This document shows positions 45,514 through 54,952 of a DNA stretch of 64,000 nt, one piece after another. A model generated the notes under the pieces. That model searched no databases. It saw nothing but the letters and a program-made list of their open reading frames with translations, and was not told the DNA's origin. The stretch's first letter is position 1. Each line of letters begins with the position of its first letter. The translations under genes were made by a program, and so were the position numbers. Source of the DNA: Sphingobacterium sp. UBA2700 (GTDB taxonomy: Bacteria; Bacteroidota; Bacteroidia; Sphingobacteriales; Sphingobacteriaceae); the NCBI GenBank assembly GCA_002354335.1, contig DELI01000026.1, forward strand, positions 104,565 through 168,564, given 5' to 3'.

Positions 45514-46968
45514 ATGAAAAAGAAATTAAAAATTGGATTAGCGATATTACTTACCGTATCTTTTGCGGGATGTACGAAGGAATTCTCTGAGCTCAATACA
45601 AATCCCAATACATCAGCAAAAGTATTACCACAAAACCTACTAGAACGGGCTTTAATTGAAACTGTGAGCAACAACATGGAACGAAGTCGAGTGATCACAA
45701 ATGAACTTATGCAAGTCACAGTGAACACTCTGGTTGAAGTCGATCGGATATTCCGATATGATATCCGTCGTAATATATCCGATGCTCCTTGGAATACCTG
45801 GTACACACAACTTACCAATATCAAAGACATGTACAATTTGGCCGCAGAAAACACCGCGGATGCCAATAGCAAAGCATACATGGGAGTTTCATTAATATTA
45901 CAAGCATGGGTTCATTCCATGCTGACCGATACTTACGGATCCACACCATTTACCGACTCAAATAAAGGTAAAGAAGGGGTATATACACCAACGTTTGATG
46001 ATCAAAAAACGATATACCTCGGAATGTTCAAGATGTTGGAGGAAGCCAATACCCTTTTAAACGGTGCTAAAAATATTTCAGTAGGTCATGATCCGATATA
46101 CGCAGGTGACGTGGCGAAGTGGAGAAAATTTGGAAACTCACTTTATCTCCGACTGTTGCTCCGTATTGCTCATAAAGAAGAGGTCGCAGACGTCGTAATT
46201 CCAAAACTTAAAGAAATAGCAACTCCAAATAATGCCAGCTATCCGGTTATGATGTCCAATGATGATTCTGCTATCCTCAGATGGACCGGCGTCAGCCCGC
46301 GAGTATCTCCTTGGGTAACCCTGCGCGAGCCATCTTGGAACTATCCGAAAATGTGTAGCTTTTTCGTTGAAAAGCTTGATAAGACCAACGACCCATGTAT
46401 CGGCGAATGGGCAACAAAAATTGACGGCATCTACGAAGGAATACCAAGCGGTTATATTTTTGGCGCCACACCTGAAGGTCGCTCGCTCCTACCACGGAGC
46501 TTAGTTTCCAGCCCGATGATGGGAAATATCTTGAATTATGCTGAACTTCAATTCATCCTCGCGGAGATTGCACTAAAAGGATGGGAAACGAAACAGACCG
46601 TTGCACACTACTATGAACAGGGAATCAATAGCAGGATCTCCTATTGGGGAAAAACAACAGGATCCTACCTCACAAGTCCAGCAATCGCATGGAATGAAAA
46701 TGAAACCGTCGAACAAAAAATGGAAAAAATCTTTTGGCAAAAATATCTAGCGCTTTTCATGACGGATATGCAGTCTTGGATTGAGTACAGAAGAACGGGA
46801 TATCCCAAATTAACCAAGGGGCAAGGACTCCTAAATGATGGAATAATGCCGACACGCCTGTTTTATCCTCTTACCGTTCAAGCAACGAATTTGCAGAACT
46901 ATAATGATGTGCTAAGTAAACAAGGAGAAGACAACTTACAAACATTAATGTGGTGGCAAAAACCCTAA
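45514..46968 (+). CDS. SusD-like_2 family outer-membrane lipoprotein
   Basis: A 484-residue lipoprotein. The start at 45514 (MKKKLKIGLAILL) is chosen because it opens a clean lipoprotein signal (TVSFAGCTKEF) and follows the SusC stop by 10 nt; the frame is open 7 codons further up. The family pattern is FSELNTNPNTSAKVLPQNLLERALIE, then WVHSMLTDTYGSTPFT, YLRLLLRIAHKE, and IEYRRTGYPKL near the end. This matches the SusD/RagB-like_2 nutrient-binding group that pairs with ALNI-type SusC. These systems import peptides, small glycans or other nutrients; the ligand here is unknown. Confidence 0.9.
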   Translation: MKKKLKIGLAILLTVSFAGCTKEFSELNTNPNTSAKVLPQNLLERALIETVSNNMERSRVITNELMQVTVNTLVEVDRIFRYDIRRNISDAPWNTWYTQLTNIKDMYNLAAENTADANSKAYMGVSLILQAWVHSMLTDTYGSTPFTDSNKGKEGVYTPTFDDQKTIYLGMFKMLEEANTLLNGAKNISVGHDPIYAGDVAKWRKFGNSLYLRLLLRIAHKEEVADVVIPKLKEIATPNNASYPVMMSNDDSAILRWTGVSPRVSPWVTLREPSWNYPKMCSFFVEKLDKTNDPCIGEWATKIDGIYEGIPSGYIFGATPEGRSLLPRSLVSSPMMGNILNYAELQFILAEIALKGWETKQTVAHYYEQGINSRISYWGKTTGSYLTSPAIAWNENETVEQKMEKIFWQKYLALFMTDMQSWIEYRRTGYPKLTKGQGLLNDGIMPTRLFYPLTVQATNLQNYNDVLSKQGEDNLQTLMWWQKP

Positions 46969-46979
46969 ACGAAGAAATT

Positions 46980-48215
46980 ATGAAACCAATATATATTTTT
47001 CAAAAAATGACGCTACTGGTTGGGATTTGCCTGATCATGGTACTCACAGCATGTGAGAAAGAAATCAAAATTACGGGGGTTGCAAGTCCTATTATTTCAC
47101 TAAACGACCTTCGTGCTCTATTCAAGGGATCCGCAATTACGCTCAGCGAAAGCAATATGCAGGGGGCAACATCGATTACCGGCGTGGTTATTTCAGACCC
47201 TGCGAACAAGAATGAGCCGGATGGCTTAGTGATCTTACAAAGTTTCAAGAGAAAAATCCTAAGAGGAATCGCTTTAGAATTGGGTGCCGACAGTAAAAAC
47301 TTCCAAATGGGGGATTCAGTTATCGTCAATGTGAGTGGCAAAATACTGGACAAGAAGGATGGATTAACGCAGATCCTAGGATTAAAAGCTTCCGATATTA
47401 CGAAAGTGTCGACAGAAAATGCTCAGAAAATTAATTTCTCTGCAACGACATTTTCAGACCTTTTTAACAATAAAGAAGAATTCGAAAGCACCCTAGTATC
47501 GGTCAAGAGTGCCATCGCCCCGGATGGACGTTTTTCCGGAACAGTGAACCTCAGCGACTGGTCGAATGAATTACGCTTAATAACACGTCCGGAAGCTAGT
47601 TTCGCCTCTTTGACCGTCCCTAGCTATGCCGATTATACAGGTATTCTTCTAAATGATAACCAAGAAAATCCATACTTGATGCTTCGAAGCAAAAGCGACT
47701 ATGCGGCACAAGATTTGGAACCATATCGACCAAAGGAGCTATATGCAAACTTCCCCGAAGGATGGGAAAAAGTGGTGGGAACTAGAAAAACATCATTTAC
47801 TTCCGCATATGAGAAATACTTAAGCGGTGAGTGGTATTTGGAAAACTCGCGAAGCCTAACATCTAGTGGTTTCCTAAATATTTCCGGATCGTACGGAATG
47901 ATGAGTCAAGGAGCCAAAGAAAGCTCCGTGACAATGAACTTCAACTTGCCATTTGGTGCATCTAGACTAACATTTATATACGGTGCAGCAACAGCAACTG
48001 ATAATGTATTCCCAATCGTTCTACACGCAGAGTATTCGCAAGATTCAGGAAAGACTTGGACTCAAATTGGTGACGATTTAATCATCTCCGAGCTTAATAA
48101 TAAATATATTTTTGATCAGCAACTAAATTTAAAAGGCGGCATAAGATTTAGAATACGAAAAGACAACTCAGAAAAAAGGATAACCATAGACGACATAGCC
48201 GTTTATCAAAATTAA
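46980..48215 (+). CDS. DUF5689-domain surface lipoprotein
   Basis: A 411-residue lipoprotein (MVLTACEKEIKITG, Cys near 25). Residues about 35-240 match DUF5689, an OB-fold-like domain (TSITGVVISDPANKNEPDGLVILQS, GDSVIVNVSGKI, DYTGILLNDNQENPYLMLRS). Residues about 255-411 look like a jelly-roll domain (TMNFNLPFGASRLTFIYG, VLHAEYSQDSGKTWTQIGD, ending RITIDDIAVYQN). DUF5689 proteins regularly follow SusC/SusD-like_2 pairs and probably sit on the surface as accessory binders. The start at 46980 lies 11 nt after the upstream stop. A terminator-like hairpin follows. Confidence 0.85.
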   Translation: MKPIYIFQKMTLLVGICLIMVLTACEKEIKITGVASPIISLNDLRALFKGSAITLSESNMQGATSITGVVISDPANKNEPDGLVILQSFKRKILRGIALELGADSKNFQMGDSVIVNVSGKILDKKDGLTQILGLKASDITKVSTENAQKINFSATTFSDLFNNKEEFESTLVSVKSAIAPDGRFSGTVNLSDWSNELRLITRPEASFASLTVPSYADYTGILLNDNQENPYLMLRSKSDYAAQDLEPYRPKELYANFPEGWEKVVGTRKTSFTSAYEKYLSGEWYLENSRSLTSSGFLNISGSYGMMSQGAKESSVTMNFNLPFGASRLTFIYGAATATDNVFPIVLHAEYSQDSGKTWTQIGDDLIISELNNKYIFDQQLNLKGGIRFRIRKDNSEKRITIDDIAVYQN

Positions 48216-48251
48216 CGCGAAGATCTAGAATGAACTAGATCAAAATAAAAC

Positions 48252-48292
48252 AATGGAAGCTAGCCCTACTTTTTATTGGGCTAACTTCCATT
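48252..48292 (+). terminator. Intrinsic terminator of the SusC/SusD-like_2/DUF5689 operon
   Basis: Long stem AATGGAAG-CTAGCCC / GGGCTA-ACTTCCATT around an 11-nt loop, followed by CCTTT. It lies 37 nt past the stop. The T-run is weak on the plus strand, while the opposite side has GTTTTATTTTG. It may work in both directions. Confidence 0.7.
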
Positions 48293-48447
48293 CCTTTAAA
48301 AGGACAATCAACCTTACTGAGCAATAATGTGAGTAGATTGAAATTGGATTAATAAAGCACTACCTACTAAGCTTGAAACTAAGCTCATTTCGAGCATCTC
48401 TTCGCCAAGCGTGATCCTGCGTTGTCAGGGAGTTTAAAGAATCCTCT

Positions 48448-50994
48448 CTACTTCTTTAATTTTTGCAAACGAGCTTTTGCAGTTGGTAATATATCATCGT
48501 CACCCTCATAATTCTCAATCACACTCTCTAAGGTACTTCTCGCCTGCACAACATCCCCTTTTCGAGCATAAGTATCTGCTAGCAAAATAAAACACTTTGC
48601 AACCCAATAATCCTGCTCATCCATATTCTCAATGACATCAAATGCGGACTTCTGTGCCTTACTGTATTCCTTATTTTCGTACTGCATCATCGCTACGTTA
48701 TACCTTGCCTCGGCACTTGCGGCTGACTTGCTTTTCAATGCAGCTACATTCAGCTCTTTTAGCGCAGTAGCTTTGTCTTTTTTCGCTATAGCGGCTTTCG
48801 CACTATAAAGGTGCGCTGTAGCGATCTCTGCATCCGACGCTTTATCGTAATTCTTGATCAGTTCAACATAATTCTCCATCTGCTCAAAATCACCTATCTC
48901 GTAATAACAGATCATTAAATTCGTCACTGCGTAGCCATAATTCTTCTTATAGTCGGAATTAAGTTCTAACTTTTTAAGATGCACAATCGCTTCGTTATAT
49001 TCTTTCAGACTTAGATACAATGCAGCGACCGTCATCAAGGTTTGCTCGGTATACTCACTCGTCCAATCGTTCAAAATAATATTTAAGTCGTGCAAAGCTT
49101 CACGAGGATGTCCTGTGTGATATAAGCTCACCCCTCTAATGTATCGCGCATATTTCTCTTGTCTCGGCTTAGGAAACTTGTCGAAATAGGCATTTATTGC
49201 TTCAACAGCCGGTCCATATTGCCCACGAGAAAATAAAGTACGACCGGCCTGAAACGCTAAGTTATCTTGCTCCGAAACACTTAAATCTGCAATATTATTG
49301 CTCGTAGCATAATGGATGTAGCTTGTTGCATCCCCTTGGTCCAGATAGATGTTTTCAATAGATAGCATCGCTTGCGCCGCCTCACTCGTCGTCGAATAAT
49401 CCTTTACTACTTTTTGGAAAGTAGCCATAGCTGCCTCATTATCATTGTTGTTGTATTGAACAAGACCGATTGTCATCAATGCTCTAGGGACATAACTACT
49501 TCGCGGATAACGTTTAATCATTTGCTGAAGCCCCGCGATGGCGGACTCGTAATCACCGGTTGTAAAAGACAAATAGGGGATCTCAAAAGCTACATCATCG
49601 GCGTAATTTGAATTCGGAAATTTCTCGACCACTGCACGCAACGTATTGAGCTTACCCTCATTGTCACCTTGAAGCCCTTTGATAATACCCTGCTGAAAGA
49701 GGGCGTAATCCTCATTTGGAGCTTTCTCTTTAATCAATTGACTATAAAACTCATTTGCACACCCATAATTTCGGGTTGACAGATAAGAGTCACCAAGACG
49801 AGCTATCACATCGTGACGTATTTTCTTGTCCAAAGAGCCTTCCTCCGACGCCAAAAAACGTTCAAAATATTGCGCCGCAACACTATATCGATTGATACGA
49901 AAGGCAGCATACGCTAAGGCATAATTTGCATAATTGTAAACACTCGTATTTCGGGCGGCCGGTAGTTGAAGAAACTTGGAGAAATTGTCGACTGCTTCGC
50001 CGTATTTACGAACCTCATACATCGCCTCTGCTTTCCAATAGGTAGCTAATGCGGCCATCTCCGGGTCGAAAGGAACCTTCTCGGAACGCATAAACATAGA
50101 GATACTGTTTTCAAAAGCCCGCTCGTTATAAAACTCCATTCCTCGATAATAGGTCACCTTCTGATAGATCATTTCGGCCTTCTCTTCCCTATTCTTGAAG
50201 GATTCCAGCAAATAAACCCCTGCCTGGAAATTGCTGGTACCTGTTAAAACCTCCCTAATTCTCGACTCCGTAGTCTCTTTACCCTGTTCTGTATCCTGAT
50301 CTTTAAAATTTAATCCTATGTATTCTTGCAAAGGCTGTAAAGCGTCGCGGACAGAATCTAATTCATATAAAATTTTACCATAATTGAATAGACCGTCAGC
50401 CTTTACCTCTTGGTCATAGTTTAATTCGGCAGCTTTCTGAAAGGCTACCAAAGCAGCTTGCTTATCACCACTTTTGAGCGCGATATTGCCTAACCCTATT
50501 AATGAACTCTGGTAAAATGCGTCTGTTGGTTCCACTTTTTTCAAAATAGACGCCGCTCTCTCATATTCACCCGCTAAATATGCAATGATACCAATCCGGT
50601 TATTATCAATATTGTCGCGCGAAGCATTGGGATAACGCTGAGGAAGCGGACTATGATACGGCTGTTTATAATTATTTCGTGAAAAATACATGCTCGCTGC
50701 AATCTCACGCAATTCCTGCGCAAGCGTTGCCCGATCGATCTTCATATCCGGCGTTCTACGAATCTTTACCGCATCAGCAAGAACTGGACGATATTCCCGT
50801 ACGACTTCAATAGAATCCATCACACGGGGTTGAGTTCGGTCTACTTGCCCACCTACTTGCTCATTCTTATGCTGTTGCTTTTTGTCTTCCTGAGCGTAGC
50901 CCCCTAAAATTAACATGGAGAGGACACCTGTTAAAATACAGCTTTTATAATCATAATTAATCCTTCGATTCACCCGCATTGTCATTTTATACAT
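48448..50994 (-). CDS. Large periplasmic/outer-membrane TPR-repeat protein
   Basis: An 848-residue exported protein. A signal-like segment (about 17-34, SCILTGVLSMLILGGYAQ) follows a basic N-terminus; starts at Met 1, 4 or 6 are all possible. After a linker containing RVMDSIEVVREYRPVLADAVKI (a motif seen at the start of several Bacteroidota envelope proteins) come some fifteen or more tetratricopeptide repeats from about 130 to 845, such as FYQSSLIGLGNIALKSGDKQAALVAFQKAAEL and YNEAIVHLKKLELN. There is no catalytic motif. It is probably a scaffold in an envelope complex. It is monocistronic, and nothing around it points to a partner. Confidence 0.85.
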   Translation of the reverse strand: MYKMTMRVNRRINYDYKSCILTGVLSMLILGGYAQEDKKQQHKNEQVGGQVDRTQPRVMDSIEVVREYRPVLADAVKIRRTPDMKIDRATLAQELREIAASMYFSRNNYKQPYHSPLPQRYPNASRDNIDNNRIGIIAYLAGEYERAASILKKVEPTDAFYQSSLIGLGNIALKSGDKQAALVAFQKAAELNYDQEVKADGLFNYGKILYELDSVRDALQPLQEYIGLNFKDQDTEQGKETTESRIREVLTGTSNFQAGVYLLESFKNREEKAEMIYQKVTYYRGMEFYNERAFENSISMFMRSEKVPFDPEMAALATYWKAEAMYEVRKYGEAVDNFSKFLQLPAARNTSVYNYANYALAYAAFRINRYSVAAQYFERFLASEEGSLDKKIRHDVIARLGDSYLSTRNYGCANEFYSQLIKEKAPNEDYALFQQGIIKGLQGDNEGKLNTLRAVVEKFPNSNYADDVAFEIPYLSFTTGDYESAIAGLQQMIKRYPRSSYVPRALMTIGLVQYNNNDNEAAMATFQKVVKDYSTTSEAAQAMLSIENIYLDQGDATSYIHYATSNNIADLSVSEQDNLAFQAGRTLFSRGQYGPAVEAINAYFDKFPKPRQEKYARYIRGVSLYHTGHPREALHDLNIILNDWTSEYTEQTLMTVAALYLSLKEYNEAIVHLKKLELNSDYKKNYGYAVTNLMICYYEIGDFEQMENYVELIKNYDKASDAEIATAHLYSAKAAIAKKDKATALKELNVAALKSKSAASAEARYNVAMMQYENKEYSKAQKSAFDVIENMDEQDYWVAKCFILLADTYARKGDVVQARSTLESVIENYEGDDDILPTAKARLQKLKK

Positions 50995-51319
50995 CCAATA
51001 TATTTTGAAACCATCAAATAAGTGAAGATAATAAGCTTTAAGATATCCAATGTCATCGAGATATAAAAACTTGCATTATCAATCACTGAACGAGTAATTT
51101 TAGCAAAAAGTCAGCCAATATCGATCAGTAACCCCATTTGCTTTTTACAGTTTACATTTAACTGAATGCTACTTTCCATAACAGTAAGTTTGGCTTTACC
51201 AATGCATTTTGATTGAGGAAAGAAATACACCCTAACAACCAATTAGATTTAAACCAAGAAAGGAAGGATGCGCTCATCCTTCCTTTCTCAGTCAAATACA
51301 AAATTGCATTTAAAAAACC
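50995..51319. other. Intergenic region between TPR gene and TlpA gene
   Basis: 325 nt that should hold the TPR gene promoter. I saw no clean TAnnTTTG match. Apart from the hairpin at 51258-51287 nothing else is visible. Confidence 0.4.
51258..51287 (-). terminator. Intrinsic terminator of the sigma/FecR/SusCD/TlpA operon
   Basis: Perfect 13-bp stem GAAAGGAAGGATG / CATCCTTCCTTTC with a 4-nt loop. It lies 33 nt past the stop of the last TlpA gene. On the minus strand it is followed by TTGGTTT, a modest T-tract. Confidence 0.75.
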
Positions 51320-52471
51320 TTACAGCTGTGTCGCTAGAAACTTGCTCAGCTCCTCCCCTCTCAAATTCTTTGCGATAATCTTACCCTTTGCATCCAACAA
51401 AAAGTTTGTCGGAATCGCTTTAACCATATATAAATCACTTACGCTTTCTTTTCCTTTAGCATCCAGCGCATGGACAAATGGCATTTTATCCTCTGCTAGC
51501 GCTTTTTTCCAAGCTGCAGCATCCCGATCAATCGAAACCGCAAACACTTGAAAGTTATTTCCTTTGAACTGCTCATAAGCGGCTTTCACATGAGGCATTT
51601 CACGCCGACAAGGACCGCACCAGGAAGCCCAAAAGTCTAACAAAACATATTTACCTTTGAAATCGCTCAATTTGATAGTTTTCTGATCGATTCCCTTTAT
51701 TGAAAAATCTGGCGCCTGTTGCCCTACTTCCAATTGACTCACTTTTGCTAACTTGGTTTGCAGCTCTTTCAAGTAGAAGCTTTGCGCTACGACACCCTGA
51801 TCGAATTGAGAAAGAAATTTAGCAATCGCATCTACTGTCATATCCGGCGCCGTATATTGACTCGCTAAGGTAGCAATCGTTAAAGACTTCGGATTCGAAG
51901 CGATTAGTTCAGCGATTTCCTCCCCCTGCTCGGTATAAATTGCTTCAATTTTCTCGCCCACTGCCTTCAATGCTTGCAAATTCTCTTCTGTTTGCGCCAC
52001 ATTGTTATAAGCATTGAACGCTTTATTATACTCCTCACTAGCCTGCATAAGCTTTACAGTGCTCTTCAATTGCTTATAGGTCGAATTAAATGCATTCAAA
52101 TCATTCGCCCCTATGATCGTATCCGTCTTCAGACTCCCGTCTTCAATATGCGCCTGTATATTGATGGGATCATTGTCGACCATAAAAAATAATGCTGGGG
52201 TCTTCATCGATGGACCCATATCCCCTAATGAAGGTAAATGTAAAGTATAGAATCGTTGGTCGTTTGTATATACAGGAAGATTGATTTTAAAATTATCTTG
52301 CGAAGCATTAAAACGCTTGATCTCACCCTTCACGGGATCTAAGACTCTAATCTCGGCATTCCCAACACCCTTAATTTGTCCGCTAATTTCTACCGATTTT
52401 TCCTGACCATGCGCACTGGTAAAAAGTGCTAAGCCCAACAAACCGCATATTATAGATTGCTTATTCATCAT
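51320..52471 (-). CDS. TlpA-like thioredoxin-fold protein, exported (copy 2)
   Basis: A 383-residue periplasmic thiol-disulfide protein (signal about 1-22, ending SAHGQE). Residues about 25-140 resemble DUF4369, the N-terminal beta-domain of many Bacteroidota TlpA proteins. A helical linker follows, and the thioredoxin-like domain is about 245-383. The redox motif is WASWCGPC (Cys 285 and 288), with the cis-Pro in KAIPTN near 354. The gene overlaps the end of the upstream TlpA gene by 11 nt (ATGATGAATAA), so translation is coupled. It probably acts as a reductase or isomerase for surface or periplasmic proteins, or for imported thiol compounds. Confidence 0.92.
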   Translation of the reverse strand: MMNKQSIICGLLGLALFTSAHGQEKSVEISGQIKGVGNAEIRVLDPVKGEIKRFNASQDNFKINLPVYTNDQRFYTLHLPSLGDMGPSMKTPALFFMVDNDPINIQAHIEDGSLKTDTIIGANDLNAFNSTYKQLKSTVKLMQASEEYNKAFNAYNNVAQTEENLQALKAVGEKIEAIYTEQGEEIAELIASNPKSLTIATLASQYTAPDMTVDAIAKFLSQFDQGVVAQSFYLKELQTKLAKVSQLEVGQQAPDFSIKGIDQKTIKLSDFKGKYVLLDFWASWCGPCRREMPHVKAAYEQFKGNNFQVFAVSIDRDAAAWKKALAEDKMPFVHALDAKGKESVSDLYMVKAIPTNFLLDAKGKIIAKNLRGEELSKFLATQL

Positions 52472-53558
52472 ATTTTAATTTTAAAAATTCTAAAAGTTCT
52501 TCGTGATTCATGTTTTGTTTAATCACGACGCCGTTCTCATCCATCAAAAATAATGTCGGCAATTGCTCAACGTGATAGGCTGCAGCCGCCTTATTCGATT
52601 TTAGATCAATTAGGTCTGCTACCTGTATCCAAGGAATACCATCTTTTTCCACTGCAGCCTTCCACAAATGCTCCTTGTCATCCATCGAAACCGACACGAT
52701 CTCAAAACCCTTTGAACGATATTTCTCATAGGTAGGCACAAGTTTTCGATTTGCAATACGACACGGCGCACACCACGAAGCCCAGAAATCAATCAGCACC
52801 GTCTTTCCTTTCAACGAGGATAAATTGAAAACCTTTCCCTCAATCGTTTTACTATGGATCGCAGGCGCTTGCTTACCTACTAGATTTCGCTCCTTTTTAC
52901 GCTCATAAATCCCTAATAATTCCTGATAGACTGGCAAATAGGCCAAACCCTTATCGAATCGATCAACTAATTCCTGAAGCTCCACATAATTTAGCGTTGG
53001 TAAATAAGGTCTGTAAACGTCCAATACCGCGAAGGAAGACGGATGAGCAATTAAGTAATCCTTACGTACAGAATCGACCTTCTGATTCCAAACTTGCATT
53101 TGTGTCCCTAACTTTACTTTACCCTCTTCGTCTGCATGCTCATAGGCAGCACCAAGCGCCCGCATACTATCCTGAAAACTCGCCACGTCGAGCTCATAAC
53201 CTTTCTTGATGGCATTCTGAGTTCCCCCGATTACGGTGCTTGGTTGATTCCAGTCCTCTTGTACTCGCACCTGCATTTGTGCGGATTCTAAAATGAAATG
53301 AACGGATCGCTTAGATCCTTTGAATCCAATACTCGCCGCAAGGGGCTTACCCACTTGTCCGCTAAACTGAAAAGCATTGCTCGTAACCTCGGCAGAGTCT
53401 AATAATTTTCGACCCTTATCGAAGGTATACAGATAGGCTCGAGTAATATTCTTATCACTAATAACCTGTCCATTAATTTGATAATTTCCCTGTGCGATTG
53501 CAGCGAGCGGAATCAAATAAATGCATATCCAAAACAAAACTAACCTAGATTTCATCAT
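52461..53558 (-). CDS. TlpA-like thioredoxin-fold protein, exported (copy 1)
   Basis: A 365-residue protein with signal about 1-22 (LAAIAQGN), a DUF4369-like N-terminal domain (about 25-120) and a thioredoxin-like domain (about 225-365). The redox motif is WASWCAPCRIANRKL, with cis-Pro in EQLPTLF. It differs from the downstream copy in the active-site dipeptide (AP versus GP), suggesting different redox potential or partners. It begins 6 nt after the SusD stop, so it belongs to the sigma/FecR/SusC/SusD operon. Confidence 0.92.
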   Translation of the reverse strand: MMKSRLVLFWICIYLIPLAAIAQGNYQINGQVISDKNITRAYLYTFDKGRKLLDSAEVTSNAFQFSGQVGKPLAASIGFKGSKRSVHFILESAQMQVRVQEDWNQPSTVIGGTQNAIKKGYELDVASFQDSMRALGAAYEHADEEGKVKLGTQMQVWNQKVDSVRKDYLIAHPSSFAVLDVYRPYLPTLNYVELQELVDRFDKGLAYLPVYQELLGIYERKKERNLVGKQAPAIHSKTIEGKVFNLSSLKGKTVLIDFWASWCAPCRIANRKLVPTYEKYRSKGFEIVSVSMDDKEHLWKAAVEKDGIPWIQVADLIDLKSNKAAAAYHVEQLPTLFLMDENGVVIKQNMNHEELLEFLKLKYDE

Positions 53559-53564
53559 ATCAGC

Positions 53565-54941
53565 TTATCTAGGATTTGGAACAATATTAGGATTTAATTT
53601 CATGACCAAACCTGGAATCTGAGCAACGAAATGCGAGGATCCTGGAGCCAAGGTATAAGTTTGTCCGGCATTAGCACGCTTATAGGTTTTTGCAAAACGA
53701 GTATCTTTGTCCAATCGCTTCATGTCGAACCAACGCAAACCTTTACCAAACAACTCTATTCTGCGCTCTCTGATCACTAATTTTAATGCATCTTCTGCTG
53801 TGGCTGCTTCAACTGCTTTGAAATCCTCCTTCGTAAAACGTTTTGCCCTTAAGGTATTCAGCAGCTTTAGTGCCTGATCCTTTTGATTCAATCGCGCTTG
53901 GCACTCTGCAGCAATCAACATCATCTCTGGAACGGCGATATTATAGTTCAGGTCAGTATTGATATATTGTGGATACGGCTCCTTAACCGGAACACCAGTG
54001 CGGTCCGTTTTTGACCAACCAAATTTAAGTCGAAGATCTTTCGGATCGAATTGATTTAACAAATCGGGATCGATGAAACTACCCGTCAAAATGCTACCAA
54101 ATGAAGTGGTCATGTAAGATATCATCTCCGGATGCACTTGAGCGAGCGCACGATTAGCAATCCCTAAAGCCGGACGATCTGGATTAATAAATCTGTATTC
54201 ATTGAAATCAAAAATGGTATTGTTTGTTTTCAATGCTTCATTTGCATGAGACAATGCCTTTTCATACTGTCCCATATTAAGATACAGGCGAGCAAGAAGT
54301 CCGTTCGCAACGCCTTTACTTTGGCGATATACATTCTTCGGTTTGTCTGGAAGAAGAGGCAACGCGGTCGTTAGGTCACTAATAATTTGATCATATACTT
54401 CTTTTACTGTAGCTCTGCTCGATTTGGCTTCCAGGTCCGGAATCTTCACTAAGGGTACTCCTAGCTCAGAAGCCGCTGTACTTTCATTGTAAGTAGGCGC
54501 ATAAAAAAGTATAACATTCATGTAGGCCTGCGCTCTATTGCAAAGTGCATTCCCTTTCACCAGGTTCTTACGCTCTTGCGTACCATCTTCAACGCCATCA
54601 ATATCTTGCAAGATGATATTGGCGTTGAAAATATTGTTATAATTATCATTCCATGTACGGTCGCTCTCTGTCTCTAAGTAATATTCCGGCGCCCATATAT
54701 AAGTTTTAGAACCTACGCCATTCATGCCGCTATTGACAACAGCCTGCGGGAGATAGATACCGTCAGAAAGACGCTCTAAATAGGCATTGCCATTTCCAGC
54801 ATAGGATGGATTTGATGACAACTCCTCATAATCTTGGATAGTCTGAGGAATAAACTTTCCTTTAGGACGGATATCCAGGTATTTTTGGCAACTACTTAAA
54901 GACGCCGCCAGAAGTACAAATGCTAAATATATTCTTTTCAT
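53565..54941 (-). CDS. SusD/RagB-family lipoprotein (sigma-regulated operon)
   Basis: A short, 458-residue SusD homologue with lipobox LAASLSSCQKYLDIRP (Cys near 19). Blocks are NIFNANIILQDI, NRAQAYMNVILFYAPTYN, IAVPEMMLIAAECQARLNQKDQALKLLNTLRAKR and RRIELFGKGLRWFDMKRL, and it ends GLVMKLNPNIVPNPR. The short form is typical of SusD proteins next to STN-containing SusC receptors and TlpA genes. It lies 11 nt after SusC and 6 nt before TlpA. Confidence 0.93.
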   Translation of the reverse strand: MKRIYLAFVLLAASLSSCQKYLDIRPKGKFIPQTIQDYEELSSNPSYAGNGNAYLERLSDGIYLPQAVVNSGMNGVGSKTYIWAPEYYLETESDRTWNDNYNNIFNANIILQDIDGVEDGTQERKNLVKGNALCNRAQAYMNVILFYAPTYNESTAASELGVPLVKIPDLEAKSSRATVKEVYDQIISDLTTALPLLPDKPKNVYRQSKGVANGLLARLYLNMGQYEKALSHANEALKTNNTIFDFNEYRFINPDRPALGIANRALAQVHPEMISYMTTSFGSILTGSFIDPDLLNQFDPKDLRLKFGWSKTDRTGVPVKEPYPQYINTDLNYNIAVPEMMLIAAECQARLNQKDQALKLLNTLRAKRFTKEDFKAVEAATAEDALKLVIRERRIELFGKGLRWFDMKRLDKDTRFAKTYKRANAGQTYTLAPGSSHFVAQIPGLVMKLNPNIVPNPR

Positions 54942-54952
54942 CTTAAGTTAAA